DNA of 64,000 nucleotides from NCBI GenBank assembly GCA_022842935.1, contig JALHOP010000005.1:1-64000 (forward strand). Reading direction: 5' to 3'. The DNA comes from Myxococcota bacterium. GTDB taxonomy: Bacteria > Myxococcota > XYA12-FULL-58-9 > JALHOP01. Positions 51,823 to 61,207 of this stretch are shown in pieces (the stretch's first letter is position 1; each line of letters starts with the position of its first letter). Below the pieces are notes generated by a model that searched no databases, was not told where the DNA came from, and worked only from the letters and a program-made list of their open reading frames with translations. The position numbers and the translations under genes were made by a program.

Positions 51823-53964
51823 ATGAGCGCTCTCGACCAACTCTCCGAGCTCGTCGGCCTCTCTCGCGCCTATCACGACATCTATGGCGCGGAGCGGGTG
51901 ACGACCCCCGAAACACAACGCGCGCTACTCGCGGCCATGGGCTTTGCTGTCGATGACGAGGCGGCACTCGGGAGGGTCGTTCACGAGCTGCGCGAACGAA
52001 CGTGGCGCGAGCTCGTCGCGCCAGTGTCGGTCCAGCGAACGGGCGGCGGACTGCATGTCATGGTGACTGCCGGACGCGGCGCGCGCGTGAAGTGGCGCCT
52101 GACGTGCGAAGACGGTGTCGTCCATGCGGCCGAGAGCGCCGAGCTGCCGGTGCTCGAAGAACGTGATGGTCGCGCTCGCTTGCGACTCGACCTCCCCGAA
52201 GTCGCGATTGGCTACCATGACCTCACCGTCGAAGCGGATGGCGTGACGGCTACCCACTGTCTCATCGTGGCGCCGCGCTCGTGTTACGTCCCCGCCGCCC
52301 TCGCCGCGGGGGGGCGATGGTGGGGTGTCGCCGTGCAGATCTATGCGCTGCGCACGGGGACCTCATGGGGAATTGGCGACTACGGCGATCTCGCGGAGCT
52401 GGCCCGTGTCGTAGGGAGCGCCGGCGCGAGCTTCGTTGGCGTCTCGCCGCTGCACGCTTCATTCCCCCACCGACCAGGCGAGGCGGCTCCTTATAGTCCG
52501 TCATCGCGGTTGTTTCTCAACTGGATATATATCGATGTCGAATCCGTGCCGGACTACACGTCGTCCGTGCCCGCTCGTGAGCTCATGGCCTCGCCCGAGA
52601 TGCAGGCGGATCTCGCCTCCGTGCGTGCGGCGGCGCTCATCGACTACGCAACGGTCGGCAAGCTCAAGCGTCGCGCTCTCGAGCTTGCATTCGCATGCTT
52701 CCGCGAGAAGCACCTGGGGAGTGACGATGGCAGGGCGCAGAGCTTTCGCGCCTTCGTTGCTTCCGGAGGCGAGCGCCTCCGTCAACATGTGCTGTACGAG
52801 GCCCTACAAGAGTACCTCTTCGCGCGCGACCCGGCAGCGTGGGGTTGGCCCGCGTGGCCGTCGGAGTACCGTGATCCGCGAGGGCCTGAGGTCACGGCGT
52901 TCGCCGACGCGCATCGCGAGCGTCTCGAGTTCTTCGCCTATCTGCAGTGGATCGCGGACGCGCAGCTCGCCCGTGCGGCCGCCACCGCCAAAGCGGCCGG
53001 GATGCGAATCGGCCTGTACATCGACCTCGCCGTCGGTGTCGACCGCGCCGGTTCGGAGACCTGGGCCACGGGAAACCTCTACGCTCTCGGGGCAAGCGTT
53101 GGCGCCCCACCGGATGAGCTTGCTCTCAAGGGTCAGAATTGGGGTCTCCCTCCGCTCGTGCCGGATCGCCTGCGCGAAACCGCGTACGCCCCGCTCGTCG
53201 CGACCCTTCGACAATGCATGAAGTGCGCGGGCGCCTTGCGTATGGACCACGTGATGGCTCTCCTGCGGCTCTTCTGGGTGCCGCCGGGCAAAGATGCGAC
53301 CGAAGGAGCCTACGTCTACTATCCGTTTCGCGATTTGCTGGGGATCCTCGCGCTCGAGAGCGTTCGCGGTCAGTGTCTCGTGATCGGCGAGGACCTGGGT
53401 ACGGTGCCTGATGAAGTGCGTTCCGCTTTGGCGGAGTATCAGGTGCTGTCGTATCGTGTCTTCTATTTCGAGCAAGAGCATGACTATCGGCCGAAGCCTC
53501 CCGAGCACTACCCGCGCTGCGCGCTCGTGACGGCGAGTACTCACGACTTGCCCACGCTCAAAGGCTTCTGGGAACGGCGCGACCTCGCGCTGCGTGGTGA
53601 TCTCGACCTCTATCCGTCTGACGAGATGAGGCGCCGGCAAGAACATGGCCGCGGCGTCCAGAAGGAGCGCATTTTGAGCGCCCTAGCCGAGCGTCAGCTT
53701 GCACCATTCGAGACGACGCGCCTGGAAGCGCCGCTGTCGCAGGAGCTGGTGCGCGCCATGTATACCTACCTCGCGCGCACTCCGTCGTGGTTGCTCGCGG
53801 TACAGCTAGAGGACGTTCTCGACGTGCTCGATCAGGCGAATCTGCCGGGCACGGTCAACGAGCATCCCAATTGGCGACGACGATTGCCCATGGGCGTGGC
53901 CGAGCTGGGTGCCTCGGAAGGGTTCGCTTTGCTCGCCGAAGCCTTGCGTCGCGAAGGCAGGTAG
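51823..53964 (+). CDS. malQ: 4-alpha-glucanotransferase (amylomaltase)
   Basis: A 713-residue GH77 enzyme that moves alpha-1,4-glucan segments between acceptors in glycogen and maltodextrin metabolism. Catalytic residues: Asp475 (LRMDHVM, nucleophile), Glu523 (GEDLGTVP, acid/base) and Asp575 (STHDLPTLKG). The 160-residue N-terminal extension is as in the longer bacterial MalQ proteins. The GH15 gene follows 18 bases later, so the two are probably one operon for glycogen or trehalose turnover. Confidence 0.96.
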   Translation: MSALDQLSELVGLSRAYHDIYGAERVTTPETQRALLAAMGFAVDDEAALGRVVHELRERTWRELVAPVSVQRTGGGLHVMVTAGRGARVKWRLTCEDGVVHAAESAELPVLEERDGRARLRLDLPEVAIGYHDLTVEADGVTATHCLIVAPRSCYVPAALAAGGRWWGVAVQIYALRTGTSWGIGDYGDLAELARVVGSAGASFVGVSPLHASFPHRPGEAAPYSPSSRLFLNWIYIDVESVPDYTSSVPARELMASPEMQADLASVRAAALIDYATVGKLKRRALELAFACFREKHLGSDDGRAQSFRAFVASGGERLRQHVLYEALQEYLFARDPAAWGWPAWPSEYRDPRGPEVTAFADAHRERLEFFAYLQWIADAQLARAAATAKAAGMRIGLYIDLAVGVDRAGSETWATGNLYALGASVGAPPDELALKGQNWGLPPLVPDRLRETAYAPLVATLRQCMKCAGALRMDHVMALLRLFWVPPGKDATEGAYVYYPFRDLLGILALESVRGQCLVIGEDLGTVPDEVRSALAEYQVLSYRVFYFEQEHDYRPKPPEHYPRCALVTASTHDLPTLKGFWERRDLALRGDLDLYPSDEMRRRQEHGRGVQKERILSALAERQLAPFETTRLEAPLSQELVRAMYTYLARTPSWLLAVQLEDVLDVLDQANLPGTVNEHPNWRRRLPMGVAELGASEGFALLAEALRREGR

Positions 53965-53982
53965 CCAAAGGTTCGTGCTGTC

Positions 53983-55764
53983 ATGGCGATGCGCATCGAA
54001 GACTACGCGCTGATTGGAGACTGCGAGTCGGCGGCGCTGGTCGGACGCAATGGCTCGATCGACTGGCTTTGCTGGCCGCGCTTCGACTCGGCAGCGTGCT
54101 TCGCGCGTCTCGTCGGTGACGCCGAAAACGGTCACTGGCAGATCTTGCCGGCCGAGCCGGTAAAGAAGTCACGGCGTCGCTACCGTGATGGCACGTTGAT
54201 CTTGGAGAGCGACTACCTCTGCGATAGCGGTCAAGTTCGCGTCATCGACTTCATGCCGCCGCGCGACCGCCACAGCGATATCGTGCGCATGGTGATCGGC
54301 ATCGAGGGCGAGGTCCAGATGCGGTCGGAGCTGCGTTTGCGCTTCGACTACGGCGCGGTGGTTCCCTGGGTGACTCGCTTGGAGGACGGCGCGCTACGAG
54401 CGGTGGCTGGCCCCGATATGGTGATTCTGCGAACGACGGCGCAGCATCACGGCGTCGACCACATGACGCAGAGCACCTTCTCCATCCGCAAAGGCGAGAC
54501 CATTCCGTTCGTGTTGGTGTACGCGCCGTCGCACGAGGCGGTACCCGACCCAGTCGACCCTTTTGTGCAACTCGCGGACACCGAACGCTTCTGGCGTGAC
54601 TGGTCAGGCCGTTGCTTGGGCTCCGGGCCGTATCTCGATCTTATCAAACGGTCGCTCATCACCTTGAAGGCTCTTACCTATGCGCCGACGGGCGGTATCG
54701 TCGCAGCGCCGACAACCTCCCTGCCGGAGCTCATCGGCGGTAGTCGCAACTGGGACTATCGCTATTGCTGGCTGCGCGACGCGGCCCTGACGCTCGAGGT
54801 CTTGCTCGACGCTGGTTATCTCGATGAGGCCGTCTCGTTCCGCGACTGGTTGATGCGGGCGGCAGCGAATAGTCCCGATCACTTGCAGATCATGTATGGC
54901 CTCGCGGGCGAGCGTCGCCTCACCGAGCTCGAGCTTCCCTGGCTATCCGGCTACGCCAATTCGAAGCCGGTTCGCACCGGCAACGACGCCGCTTTGCAGT
55001 TTCAGCTCGACGTTTATGGCGAGATCGCGGACGCCAACGCAAAGACGCTGGCCGCCGGAGCCCCGCCCGACGAGGTGGACTATCGCCTGCACCAGAGCGT
55101 CGTCCGCCATCTCGAAGGCGTCTGGCGCCAGCCCGACTACGGCATCTGGGAGGTGCGTGGCGAACCGCAGCACTTTACCTATTCGAAGGTGATGGTGTGG
55201 GTCGCGTTCGATCGCGCCATCAAGGCAGCCGAGGACAGAGAAGATGGTGATGCTCCGCTATCGCGTTGGAGAGCGATTCGCGATGCGGTGCACGCCGAGG
55301 TCTGCGAGCGTGCCTGGAACGGTCAGATCGGCGCGTTTACTCAGGCCTATGCCAGTCCGCTCCTCGACGCCGCAGTGCTGCGCATCCCGCACGTCGGGTT
55401 CTTGCCAGCAACTGACCCGCGCATGGTCAGCACGGTCGCGGCCATCGAGAAGCGGCTCTCGATTGACGGCTTCGTGCGGCGCTACGACGCCTCGCGTGTC
55501 GACGACGGGCTCGACCAAGGTGAAGGCGTGTTTCTCGCGTGCAGCTTTTGGCTGGTCGACAACCTGGTCATGCAAGGGCGTATCGACGAAGCAGAAGTGA
55601 AGTTTGCGAAACTCGCTGCGGTTTGTAACGACGTGGGGCTTCTGTCGGAGGAGTACGACCCGCGAACCGGCACGCATCTCGGGAACTTCCCACAGGCGTT
55701 CTCGCATGTCGCTTTGGTGGCGACTGCGCGGCGACTGCAACGTGCGCGTGGGAGCACTCAATGA
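53983..55764 (+). CDS. Glycoside hydrolase family 15 (glucoamylase/trehalase type)
   Basis: 593 residues, cytoplasmic (no signal peptide). The N-terminal part begins MRIEDYALIGDCESAALVG, typical of GH15 proteins that lack a starch-binding domain. The (alpha/alpha)6 domain carries GGSRNWDYRYCWLRDAALT, the family signature, and DQGEGVFLACSFWLVD near the second catalytic acid. Members of this subgroup hydrolyse trehalose or maltodextrins; sequence alone does not decide. It is in line with malQ and overlaps sppA by four bases (ATGA). Confidence 0.92.
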   Translation: MAMRIEDYALIGDCESAALVGRNGSIDWLCWPRFDSAACFARLVGDAENGHWQILPAEPVKKSRRRYRDGTLILESDYLCDSGQVRVIDFMPPRDRHSDIVRMVIGIEGEVQMRSELRLRFDYGAVVPWVTRLEDGALRAVAGPDMVILRTTAQHHGVDHMTQSTFSIRKGETIPFVLVYAPSHEAVPDPVDPFVQLADTERFWRDWSGRCLGSGPYLDLIKRSLITLKALTYAPTGGIVAAPTTSLPELIGGSRNWDYRYCWLRDAALTLEVLLDAGYLDEAVSFRDWLMRAAANSPDHLQIMYGLAGERRLTELELPWLSGYANSKPVRTGNDAALQFQLDVYGEIADANAKTLAAGAPPDEVDYRLHQSVVRHLEGVWRQPDYGIWEVRGEPQHFTYSKVMVWVAFDRAIKAAEDREDGDAPLSRWRAIRDAVHAEVCERAWNGQIGAFTQAYASPLLDAAVLRIPHVGFLPATDPRMVSTVAAIEKRLSIDGFVRRYDASRVDDGLDQGEGVFLACSFWLVDNLVMQGRIDEAEVKFAKLAAVCNDVGLLSEEYDPRTGTHLGNFPQAFSHVALVATARRLQRARGSTQ

Positions 55765-57518
55765 CCGTGTTGCTGTACGTTTTGGCGGCCGTAGGCGGCT
55801 TGGTTCTGCTAGGCGGCGGTGTCGGCTGCGTCGCGGCTGTGTGGCGTTGGCGTCGGCGCAAGCGGCTGCCGAAGGCGATGTTGCTCGAGCTCGACCTGCA
55901 CGGTGCCTTTGTCGAGCGGACGCCGCAGATGCGCCTAGGCAAGCTCTTTGGCGGCGATGAAAACACGACGGTGCGAAGCGTCGTAACCGCTCTCGACAGG
56001 GCTCGCGACGACGAACGCGTGAAGGGGCTCATCGTGCGCGTCGGTGCGCCGATCATCGCTCCAGCTCACGCACAGGAGCTTCGTGACGCGCTGGTTCGTT
56101 TTCGCGATAGCGGTCGCCAAACCGTGGCGACAGCGGACACGTTTGGCGAAGGTGTCTCCGGAAACGTCACGTATTACCTGGCGAGCGCCTGCGCTCGCGT
56201 CTGTTTGCAGCCTTCCGGCGAGGTCGGGGTCATGGGCCTCCGACTCGAGCAACCGTTCGTGAAGCGCGCGTTGCAGAACCTCGGGGTCGTGCCGCGTATC
56301 GGCCAGCGTGAGAGCTACAAGAATGCTCCCAATACGTTTCTCGAGAGCGGTCTCACCGACGCGCACCGCGAATCGCTCACGAGTCTCGCGAACGGCGTCT
56401 TGGGAGAGCTGGCTCGCGGGATCGCCGAAAGCAGGGGTCGTCCACGCGCCGACGTCGACGCATGGTTCGCGGACGGCCCGTTCCACGCAGCTGACGCGAA
56501 GGAGCGCGGTCTCGTGGACGACGTACTCTACCGCGACCAAGTCTACGATCAGCTCAAGGAACAACATGGCGAAGACGTCGAGCTGGTTTTCCTCGAACGA
56601 TACGCAGAGCGCGCCAAGAACAAGGGCCCGACCAAAAAGGCGCCCACCGTCGCCGTGATTCACGGGATCGGTGCGGTGCAGCGCTCCGGCGGCGCCGACG
56701 GTATCAGCAGGCGAGGCGACACGTTCGACGCTTCGGAAGTGGCTGCAGCCCTGCGCGCCGCGCGTCGCAAGAAGAGCGTCAAGGGCGTGTTGTTGCGCAT
56801 CGACAGTCCAGGAGGGTCGTATGTTGCGGCGGACACCGTCTGGCGCGAGGTCGAAGCGACGCGGGCGGCGGGAAAGCCCGTTGTGGTCTCGATGGCCAAC
56901 GCGGCTGCGTCGGGTGGCTATTTCGTCGCCGCACCAGCAACGGCAGTCGTTGCCGAGCCGCTTACCATCACCGGCTCGATCGGGGTCTTCGGTGGCAAGG
57001 TCGTGCTCGATGGCCTGAGTCGCCGCTTTGGCGTCGATTTCGACGGGGTGCAGACGCACGCCAACGCGAGCATGAATAGCGCCATGCATGACTACACGCC
57101 CGAACAGCGCGCCCACCTCGAGGCCTCGCTCGACCGCATCTATGCGGACTTCACCGACAAGGTGGCGCGGGGTCGCAAGCTGTCGATAGAGCAGGTACGC
57201 GCTATTGCACAGGGCAGGGTGTGGACCGGGCGCGAGGCATTGCAGCACAAGCTCGTCGACGCGCTCGGCGGCTTCGACACGGCGCTTGCGATGTTGAAGA
57301 ACGAGCTGGGGGAAAAGCCGAGCACCCGCTTGCGGCTACGCGAGCTGCCCGAGGAGCGCTCGATCTGGGAGAAGCTCTGGTCCAAGCCGCCCATGAGCAG
57401 CGAGCGTGAGGGCGTCGAGGCGCGTGCCTCATTTGGGCTCATGGACGCGCTCGAACGGGCTCACGCTGCGGCCTTCGGTCGCCTCATCGGCACGCTCGCG
57501 CGCATGGTTGGTCTCTGA
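55761..57518 (+). CDS. sppA: Signal peptide peptidase SppA, 67 kDa type
   Basis: 585 residues: one N-terminal membrane helix (about 5-28) and two tandem ClpP-like domains. The catalytic dyad is Lys187 (RESYKNAPNTF, first domain) and Ser384 (NAAASGGYF, second domain), matching Lys209 and Ser409 of E. coli SppA. It degrades cleaved signal peptides in the membrane. Its start overlaps the GH15 gene by four bases, a surprising coupling of a membrane protease with glucan metabolism. It ends with an 80-residue tail (from ERSIWEKLWSKPP) of unknown role. Confidence 0.95.
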   Translation: MTVLLYVLAAVGGLVLLGGGVGCVAAVWRWRRRKRLPKAMLLELDLHGAFVERTPQMRLGKLFGGDENTTVRSVVTALDRARDDERVKGLIVRVGAPIIAPAHAQELRDALVRFRDSGRQTVATADTFGEGVSGNVTYYLASACARVCLQPSGEVGVMGLRLEQPFVKRALQNLGVVPRIGQRESYKNAPNTFLESGLTDAHRESLTSLANGVLGELARGIAESRGRPRADVDAWFADGPFHAADAKERGLVDDVLYRDQVYDQLKEQHGEDVELVFLERYAERAKNKGPTKKAPTVAVIHGIGAVQRSGGADGISRRGDTFDASEVAAALRAARRKKSVKGVLLRIDSPGGSYVAADTVWREVEATRAAGKPVVVSMANAAASGGYFVAAPATAVVAEPLTITGSIGVFGGKVVLDGLSRRFGVDFDGVQTHANASMNSAMHDYTPEQRAHLEASLDRIYADFTDKVARGRKLSIEQVRAIAQGRVWTGREALQHKLVDALGGFDTALAMLKNELGEKPSTRLRLRELPEERSIWEKLWSKPPMSSEREGVEARASFGLMDALERAHAAAFGRLIGTLARMVGL

Positions 57519-57592
57519 GCGGGGGGCGAACACGTGCGAGCGGTTAAGTGCATGCATGGCGCCCGGCGGCTCACCTTGCGCATCTGATGAGC

Positions 57593-57757
57593 TCACACCG
57601 ATCCGGGCTCGAGACTGACCTCGAGCCAGAGGTCCGGGCTTATGGACTGCAGCGCGCCCAGTACCTCGTCATAGACTGGGTCGTCGGCGCTCTTGATTGC
57701 CGCGAGGGTCGCCGCGCGTTTCTGAAACAGCTTCCAGAACTTGGTGGTCGTGTCCAT
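57593..57757 (-). pseudogene. Short ORF, possibly the N-terminal fragment of a larger gene
   Basis: 54 residues from ATG 57757 (MDTTTKFWKLFQKRAATLAAI... ending LEVSLEPGSV). The pattern 'FW.wF......l..i...ddp..de.l..l....pdLwlEv' is like the opening of longer proteins that I cannot name, so this may be a stump. The 75 bases between its stop and sppA show no continuation in any frame. It could instead be a complete small protein. Confidence 0.4.
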
Positions 57758-57921
57758 GAGCGCCCGGTTTAACACAGGGTCTGGCTAAACGGACCGCAGC
57801 CCGCCAGCGAGACGCCGAGGCGTGTCACTGCGCAGACCGGCACGTCGGCAGGGACAAAGACGAAGGACACGGCACGGCGCATGTCGACGTATTGCTTAGC
57901 GCCGTGTATACGAGCGCCGCA

Positions 57922-59145
57922 ATGAGCGCCTTCGACATCGAACGCGTGCGCGCGCAGTTCCCGATGCTCAGCGGTCGCGAGGGCGCCCGCAAGCTCGTGT
58001 TCCTGGACAGCGCAGCGACTAGCTTGAAGCCGCGCGTCGTCATCGACGCCGAGGCGGACTTCTACGCCCGCGACTACGGAACGGTGCGCCGGGGCATCTA
58101 TGGCCTGTCGCAGGCGGCAACCGCTCGCTACGAAGGCGTTCGTGAGAAGGCTCGCTCTTTCCTGAATGCCCGCGAGGTCAACGAGATCGTCTTCACGCGC
58201 GGAACCACCGAGGCAATCAACCTGGTTGCCAACAGCTTCGGTCGCAGCGTGTTGAAGAGCGGCGACGAGGTGCTGGTGACCGCCATGGAACACCACGCCA
58301 ACATCGTCTCGTGGCAGCTCGTGTGCAAAGCCGTCGGGGCGACGCTCTCGGTTCTGCCCATCGACGACAGCGGCCAGCTCGTGCTCGCCGAGCTCGACCG
58401 CTTGCTCTCGCCGCGGGTGAAGGTCGTGGCCCTGGCGCACATGTCGAACGTCCTCGGGACCGTGAACCCGGTCGCTGAGGTGGCTCGCCGCGCACATGCC
58501 GCTGGAGCGGTGGTGCTGGTCGACGGAGCCCAATCGGCCGCCCACATGCCGGTGGACGTGCAAGAGCTCGGCTGCGACTTTTTCGTCTGCTCCTCTCACA
58601 AGATGTGCGGGCCGTCCGGCGTGGGCATCTTGTATGGCCGGCACGAAGTGCTCGAAGCGATGCCCCCGTGGCAAGGCGGCGGCGACATGATCGTCACCGT
58701 GGGCTTCGATGAGACGACCTTCGAGGCTCCGCCGTATCGCTTCGAGGCTGGCACGCCGCCCATCGCTCAAGTCATCGGGTTCGGCGCTGCGCTCGACTTT
58801 CTCGACGGCATCGGTCGGGAGCACCTGGCCGCCCACGAGCACGGCCTCACCGACTACGCGACGGGCCGCCTGCATGAGGTACCGGGCCTACGTGTCTTCG
58901 GCAGCGCGCCAGGGAAGGGCGGGATTATCGCATTCGTCATCGACGGCATGGCGCCCTACGACATCGGCACGTTGCTCGACGAGCAGGGTATCGCGGTGCG
59001 CGTCGGCCATCACTGTGCCCAGCCTCTCATGAAGCGGCTCGGGGTCGCATCGACGGTGCGCGCCTCGTTCGGTGTCTACTCGACCCGCGCCGACATCGAC
59101 GCGCTCGTCGAAGGTTTGCACAAGGTTCGCGGGATCTTGTCGTGA
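57922..59145 (+). CDS. sufS: Cysteine desulfurase SufS
   Basis: A 407-residue PLP enzyme that takes sulphur from cysteine for Fe-S cluster assembly. EHHANIVSWQ, the PLP lysine Lys227 (CSSHKMCG) and the active-site Cys365 in VGHHCAQPLM fit SufS (E. coli Lys226, Cys364). ATG 57922 is preferred to the frame from 57892. TCGACG and TATACG, 17 bases apart at 57884-57912, could be its promoter, giving a very short leader. sufE overlaps the 3' end by four bases; sufBCD are not in the window. Confidence 0.95.
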   Translation: MSAFDIERVRAQFPMLSGREGARKLVFLDSAATSLKPRVVIDAEADFYARDYGTVRRGIYGLSQAATARYEGVREKARSFLNAREVNEIVFTRGTTEAINLVANSFGRSVLKSGDEVLVTAMEHHANIVSWQLVCKAVGATLSVLPIDDSGQLVLAELDRLLSPRVKVVALAHMSNVLGTVNPVAEVARRAHAAGAVVLVDGAQSAAHMPVDVQELGCDFFVCSSHKMCGPSGVGILYGRHEVLEAMPPWQGGGDMIVTVGFDETTFEAPPYRFEAGTPPIAQVIGFGAALDFLDGIGREHLAAHEHGLTDYATGRLHEVPGLRVFGSAPGKGGIIAFVIDGMAPYDIGTLLDEQGIAVRVGHHCAQPLMKRLGVASTVRASFGVYSTRADIDALVEGLHKVRGILS

Positions 59146-59582
59146 CCGAGACCATCGCCGACAAGCAGGCAGCGCTCATTGCGCGATTCAATACGATCCC
59201 TGGCTGGGAGGACCGCTACCGCGAGATCATTCGGATGGGGCGCGACCTGCCAACCTTCCCGGAAGAACATCGCCTCGAGAAGAACAAGGTGAAGGGCTGC
59301 CAGTCGCAGGTGTGGCTCCACGCGCGCCCCGATGATGGCCGGGTGCACTATGTGGGCGACAGTGATGCAGCGATCGTCAAAGGGCTAATTTCTCTGGTCC
59401 TCGCGGTCTACTCCGGGCATACGTTCGACGCGATCATCGCCACCCCTGCAACCTTCGTCGATGGCTTGGGATTGGGACAGCACCTATCCCAGAGTCGCGC
59501 CAACGGGTTGTCGGCGATGCTCAAGCAAGTGAAATTGTACGCTTTGGCGTTCAAAGCCATGGCGAATAAGCAGACGCTATAG
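59142..59582 (+). CDS. sufE: Sulfur acceptor SufE
   Basis: 146 residues. It accepts persulphide sulphur from SufS on Cys53 (KGCQSQVWL) and stimulates the desulfurase. It starts with GTG at 59142, which overlaps the sufS stop (GTGA), so the pair is translated together. Further family text: [24 protein letters not shown]. mscL follows after 14 bases. Confidence 0.95.
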   Translation: MTETIADKQAALIARFNTIPGWEDRYREIIRMGRDLPTFPEEHRLEKNKVKGCQSQVWLHARPDDGRVHYVGDSDAAIVKGLISLVLAVYSGHTFDAIIATPATFVDGLGLGQHLSQSRANGLSAMLKQVKLYALAFKAMANKQTL

Positions 59583-59596
59583 CGGAGCCCACTCCT

Positions 59597-60010
59597 ATGT
59601 TGAAAGATTTCAGAGACTTCGCGCTGCGAGGTAACGTCGTCGATTTAGCTGTCGGCGTCATTATCGGCGCGGCCTTTGGCAAAATCGTAAGCTCACTGGT
59701 GACCGACGTCATCATGCCGCCCATCGGCCTGATCATCGGCGGCATCGATTTTTCCGACCTGTTCGTCACGCTCCGTGGCGATAGCTTCGAGACCCTCGAA
59801 GCTGCTCGGAAGGCCGGCGCCGTGACCATCAACTACGGCGTCTTCTTGAACACCGTGGTGCAGTTCGCGGTCGTCGCCTTTGCCACGTTCATGATTGTGC
59901 GCTGGGCCTCCAAGCTGCATAAAGCCGCTCCTCCGCCGCCGGCGCCCCCACCGCCGAAGTCGGAGACGTTGTTGGAAGAGATCCGTGACCTGTTGAAGAA
60001 AGAGAAATAG
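59597..60010 (+). CDS. mscL: Large-conductance mechanosensitive channel MscL
   Basis: 137 residues, the normal size. The N-terminal amphipathic helix ([20 protein letters not shown]) leads into TM1 with the pore-lining [14 protein letters not shown]2 ([17 protein letters not shown]) and a C-terminal helix ([13 protein letters not shown]). It opens under membrane tension to release solutes after hypo-osmotic shock. A Pro-rich linker ([12 protein letters not shown]) joins TM2 to the bundle. GGAG lies nine bases before the ATG. Confidence 0.97.
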   Translation: MLKDFRDFALRGNVVDLAVGVIIGAAFGKIVSSLVTDVIMPPIGLIIGGIDFSDLFVTLRGDSFETLEAARKAGAVTINYGVFLNTVVQFAVVAFATFMIVRWASKLHKAAPPPPAPPPPKSETLLEEIRDLLKKEK

Positions 60011-60012
60011 TC

Positions 60013-61092
60013 GTGAGCATCATCCCCCTGATTTTCGTCGTTGTTTCGCAAACCGCCCCTGGCACTGTCACAGACAAGGACCTGACCTCGGACAAGATCC
60101 TTGCCGCTCCCGCGGACGCCGCAGCACCTGCCGCCGACGCGGCCGCGGCTCCCGCGGTCGTCGAAGGCATGGCAGAGGCAGCGCCCCCACCGCCGCCACC
60201 GTCTCCGTGGAAGTACGCACTCACGCTGGGCATCAATGGCGCCATGACGCGCAGCACCAACGTGGTCGGCACGGTGGATGGCACGAGCGCTCAGATAGGT
60301 GCCATCGTCGACGGCTCGGCGAACTACACCTCGGGCCAACATAGCTGGGAGAACGTCGGTAAGCTCACCGAGTCGTTCACCCGCACACCGTCTGTGCCTT
60401 CGTTCCTGAAGAGCGCCGACGAGCTGCGGCTTCAATCAACCTACGTCTATCGCTTCAGCGGTGTTCCGTGGTTGGGCGCGTATGGTCGTTTGTTGGGTAC
60501 GACGTCTGTGTTTCGCGGCTTTGAAGTACGCGGCGTCGACACGGTGATCGTGCGTAACTTCGCGGACGGCACGAGCTCCGGGCCTTTGCTCAAGGCCGCT
60601 GGCAACAAATACGGGACAACCGGTCCGTTCGAGCCGACCGTTCTTCGTGAATCCGCGGGCGCGTTTGCGAACCCGCTCACGGGCAAAGACATCAATTTCA
60701 AGGCCCGTCTCGGTGCGGCGATGCAGCACGTCTTGACGCGCGATGGATTCGCCTTGAGCGACAATGCGGCGACCCCCGAGGTCGAGTACAACCAGCTGGT
60801 CAGCTCGACCCAGGCCGGTGCGGAGCTTGGCTTCGACGCCGTCGGGTCGATCGCCGACAACCTGTCGTACACGTTCCGAGCGGATTTCTTCTATCCGGTG
60901 TACGAGAGCGAAGACTCCCCGCAGGACGGGATCGAGAAGCTCAACACCGATATCGCGGGCAAGCTCTCGGTGCGCGTCTCGAAGTACTTCTCGCTCGACT
61001 ATATCTTGGCGGTGAAGCGCATCCCGATCATCGTCGACGAGTGGCAAGTGCAGAACGGCTTGCTCGTGAGCTGCAACTACACGCTGTTCTGA
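60013..61092 (+). CDS. Outer-membrane beta-barrel protein, DUF481/DUF3078-like
   Basis: 359 residues from GTG 60013. A short hydrophobic leader (SIIPLIFVVVSQTA) and an Ala/Pro-rich linker (about 25-65, AAPADAAAPAADAAAA) are followed by about 290 residues of alternating strands (WKYALTLGINGAMTRST, LRLQSTYVYRFSG, FRADFFYPVYE), ending with aromatic CNYTLF. The pattern fits DUF3078/DUF481-type barrels. It begins two bases after the mscL stop. A large hairpin follows. Confidence 0.7.
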   Translation: MSIIPLIFVVVSQTAPGTVTDKDLTSDKILAAPADAAAPAADAAAAPAVVEGMAEAAPPPPPPSPWKYALTLGINGAMTRSTNVVGTVDGTSAQIGAIVDGSANYTSGQHSWENVGKLTESFTRTPSVPSFLKSADELRLQSTYVYRFSGVPWLGAYGRLLGTTSVFRGFEVRGVDTVIVRNFADGTSSGPLLKAAGNKYGTTGPFEPTVLRESAGAFANPLTGKDINFKARLGAAMQHVLTRDGFALSDNAATPEVEYNQLVSSTQAGAELGFDAVGSIADNLSYTFRADFFYPVYESEDSPQDGIEKLNTDIAGKLSVRVSKYFSLDYILAVKRIPIIVDEWQVQNGLLVSCNYTLF

Positions 61093-61108
61093 TCGCGAAG
61101 ACCCGAAA

Positions 61109-61143
61109 CGCAGGTTGCCTCGCTTCGTGCGAGGCAACCTGCG
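61109..61143. terminator. Perfect 14-pair hairpin between convergent genes
   Basis: CGCAGGTTGCCTCG (61109-61122), loop CTTCGTG, CGAGGCAACCTGCG (61130-61143). It lies between the barrel gene (plus) and folE2 (minus). No T-run follows on either strand, so it may block both RNA polymerases or protect the 3' ends. It is the longest perfect stem seen in the window. Confidence 0.6.
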
Positions 61144-61207
61144 AATCGTGCTCACGCTCGGGTCGCGAGGTGAGATGCGCTACACCTCGGCGGTTTCTCG
61201 GAGCTGG

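Noticed and set aside
55935-57248. Open frame of 437 codons on the minus strand
   Set aside because: Antisense to sppA, which has an intact Lys/Ser dyad and full length.
57769-58875. Open frame of 368 codons on the minus strand
   Set aside because: Antisense to sufS; no protein features.
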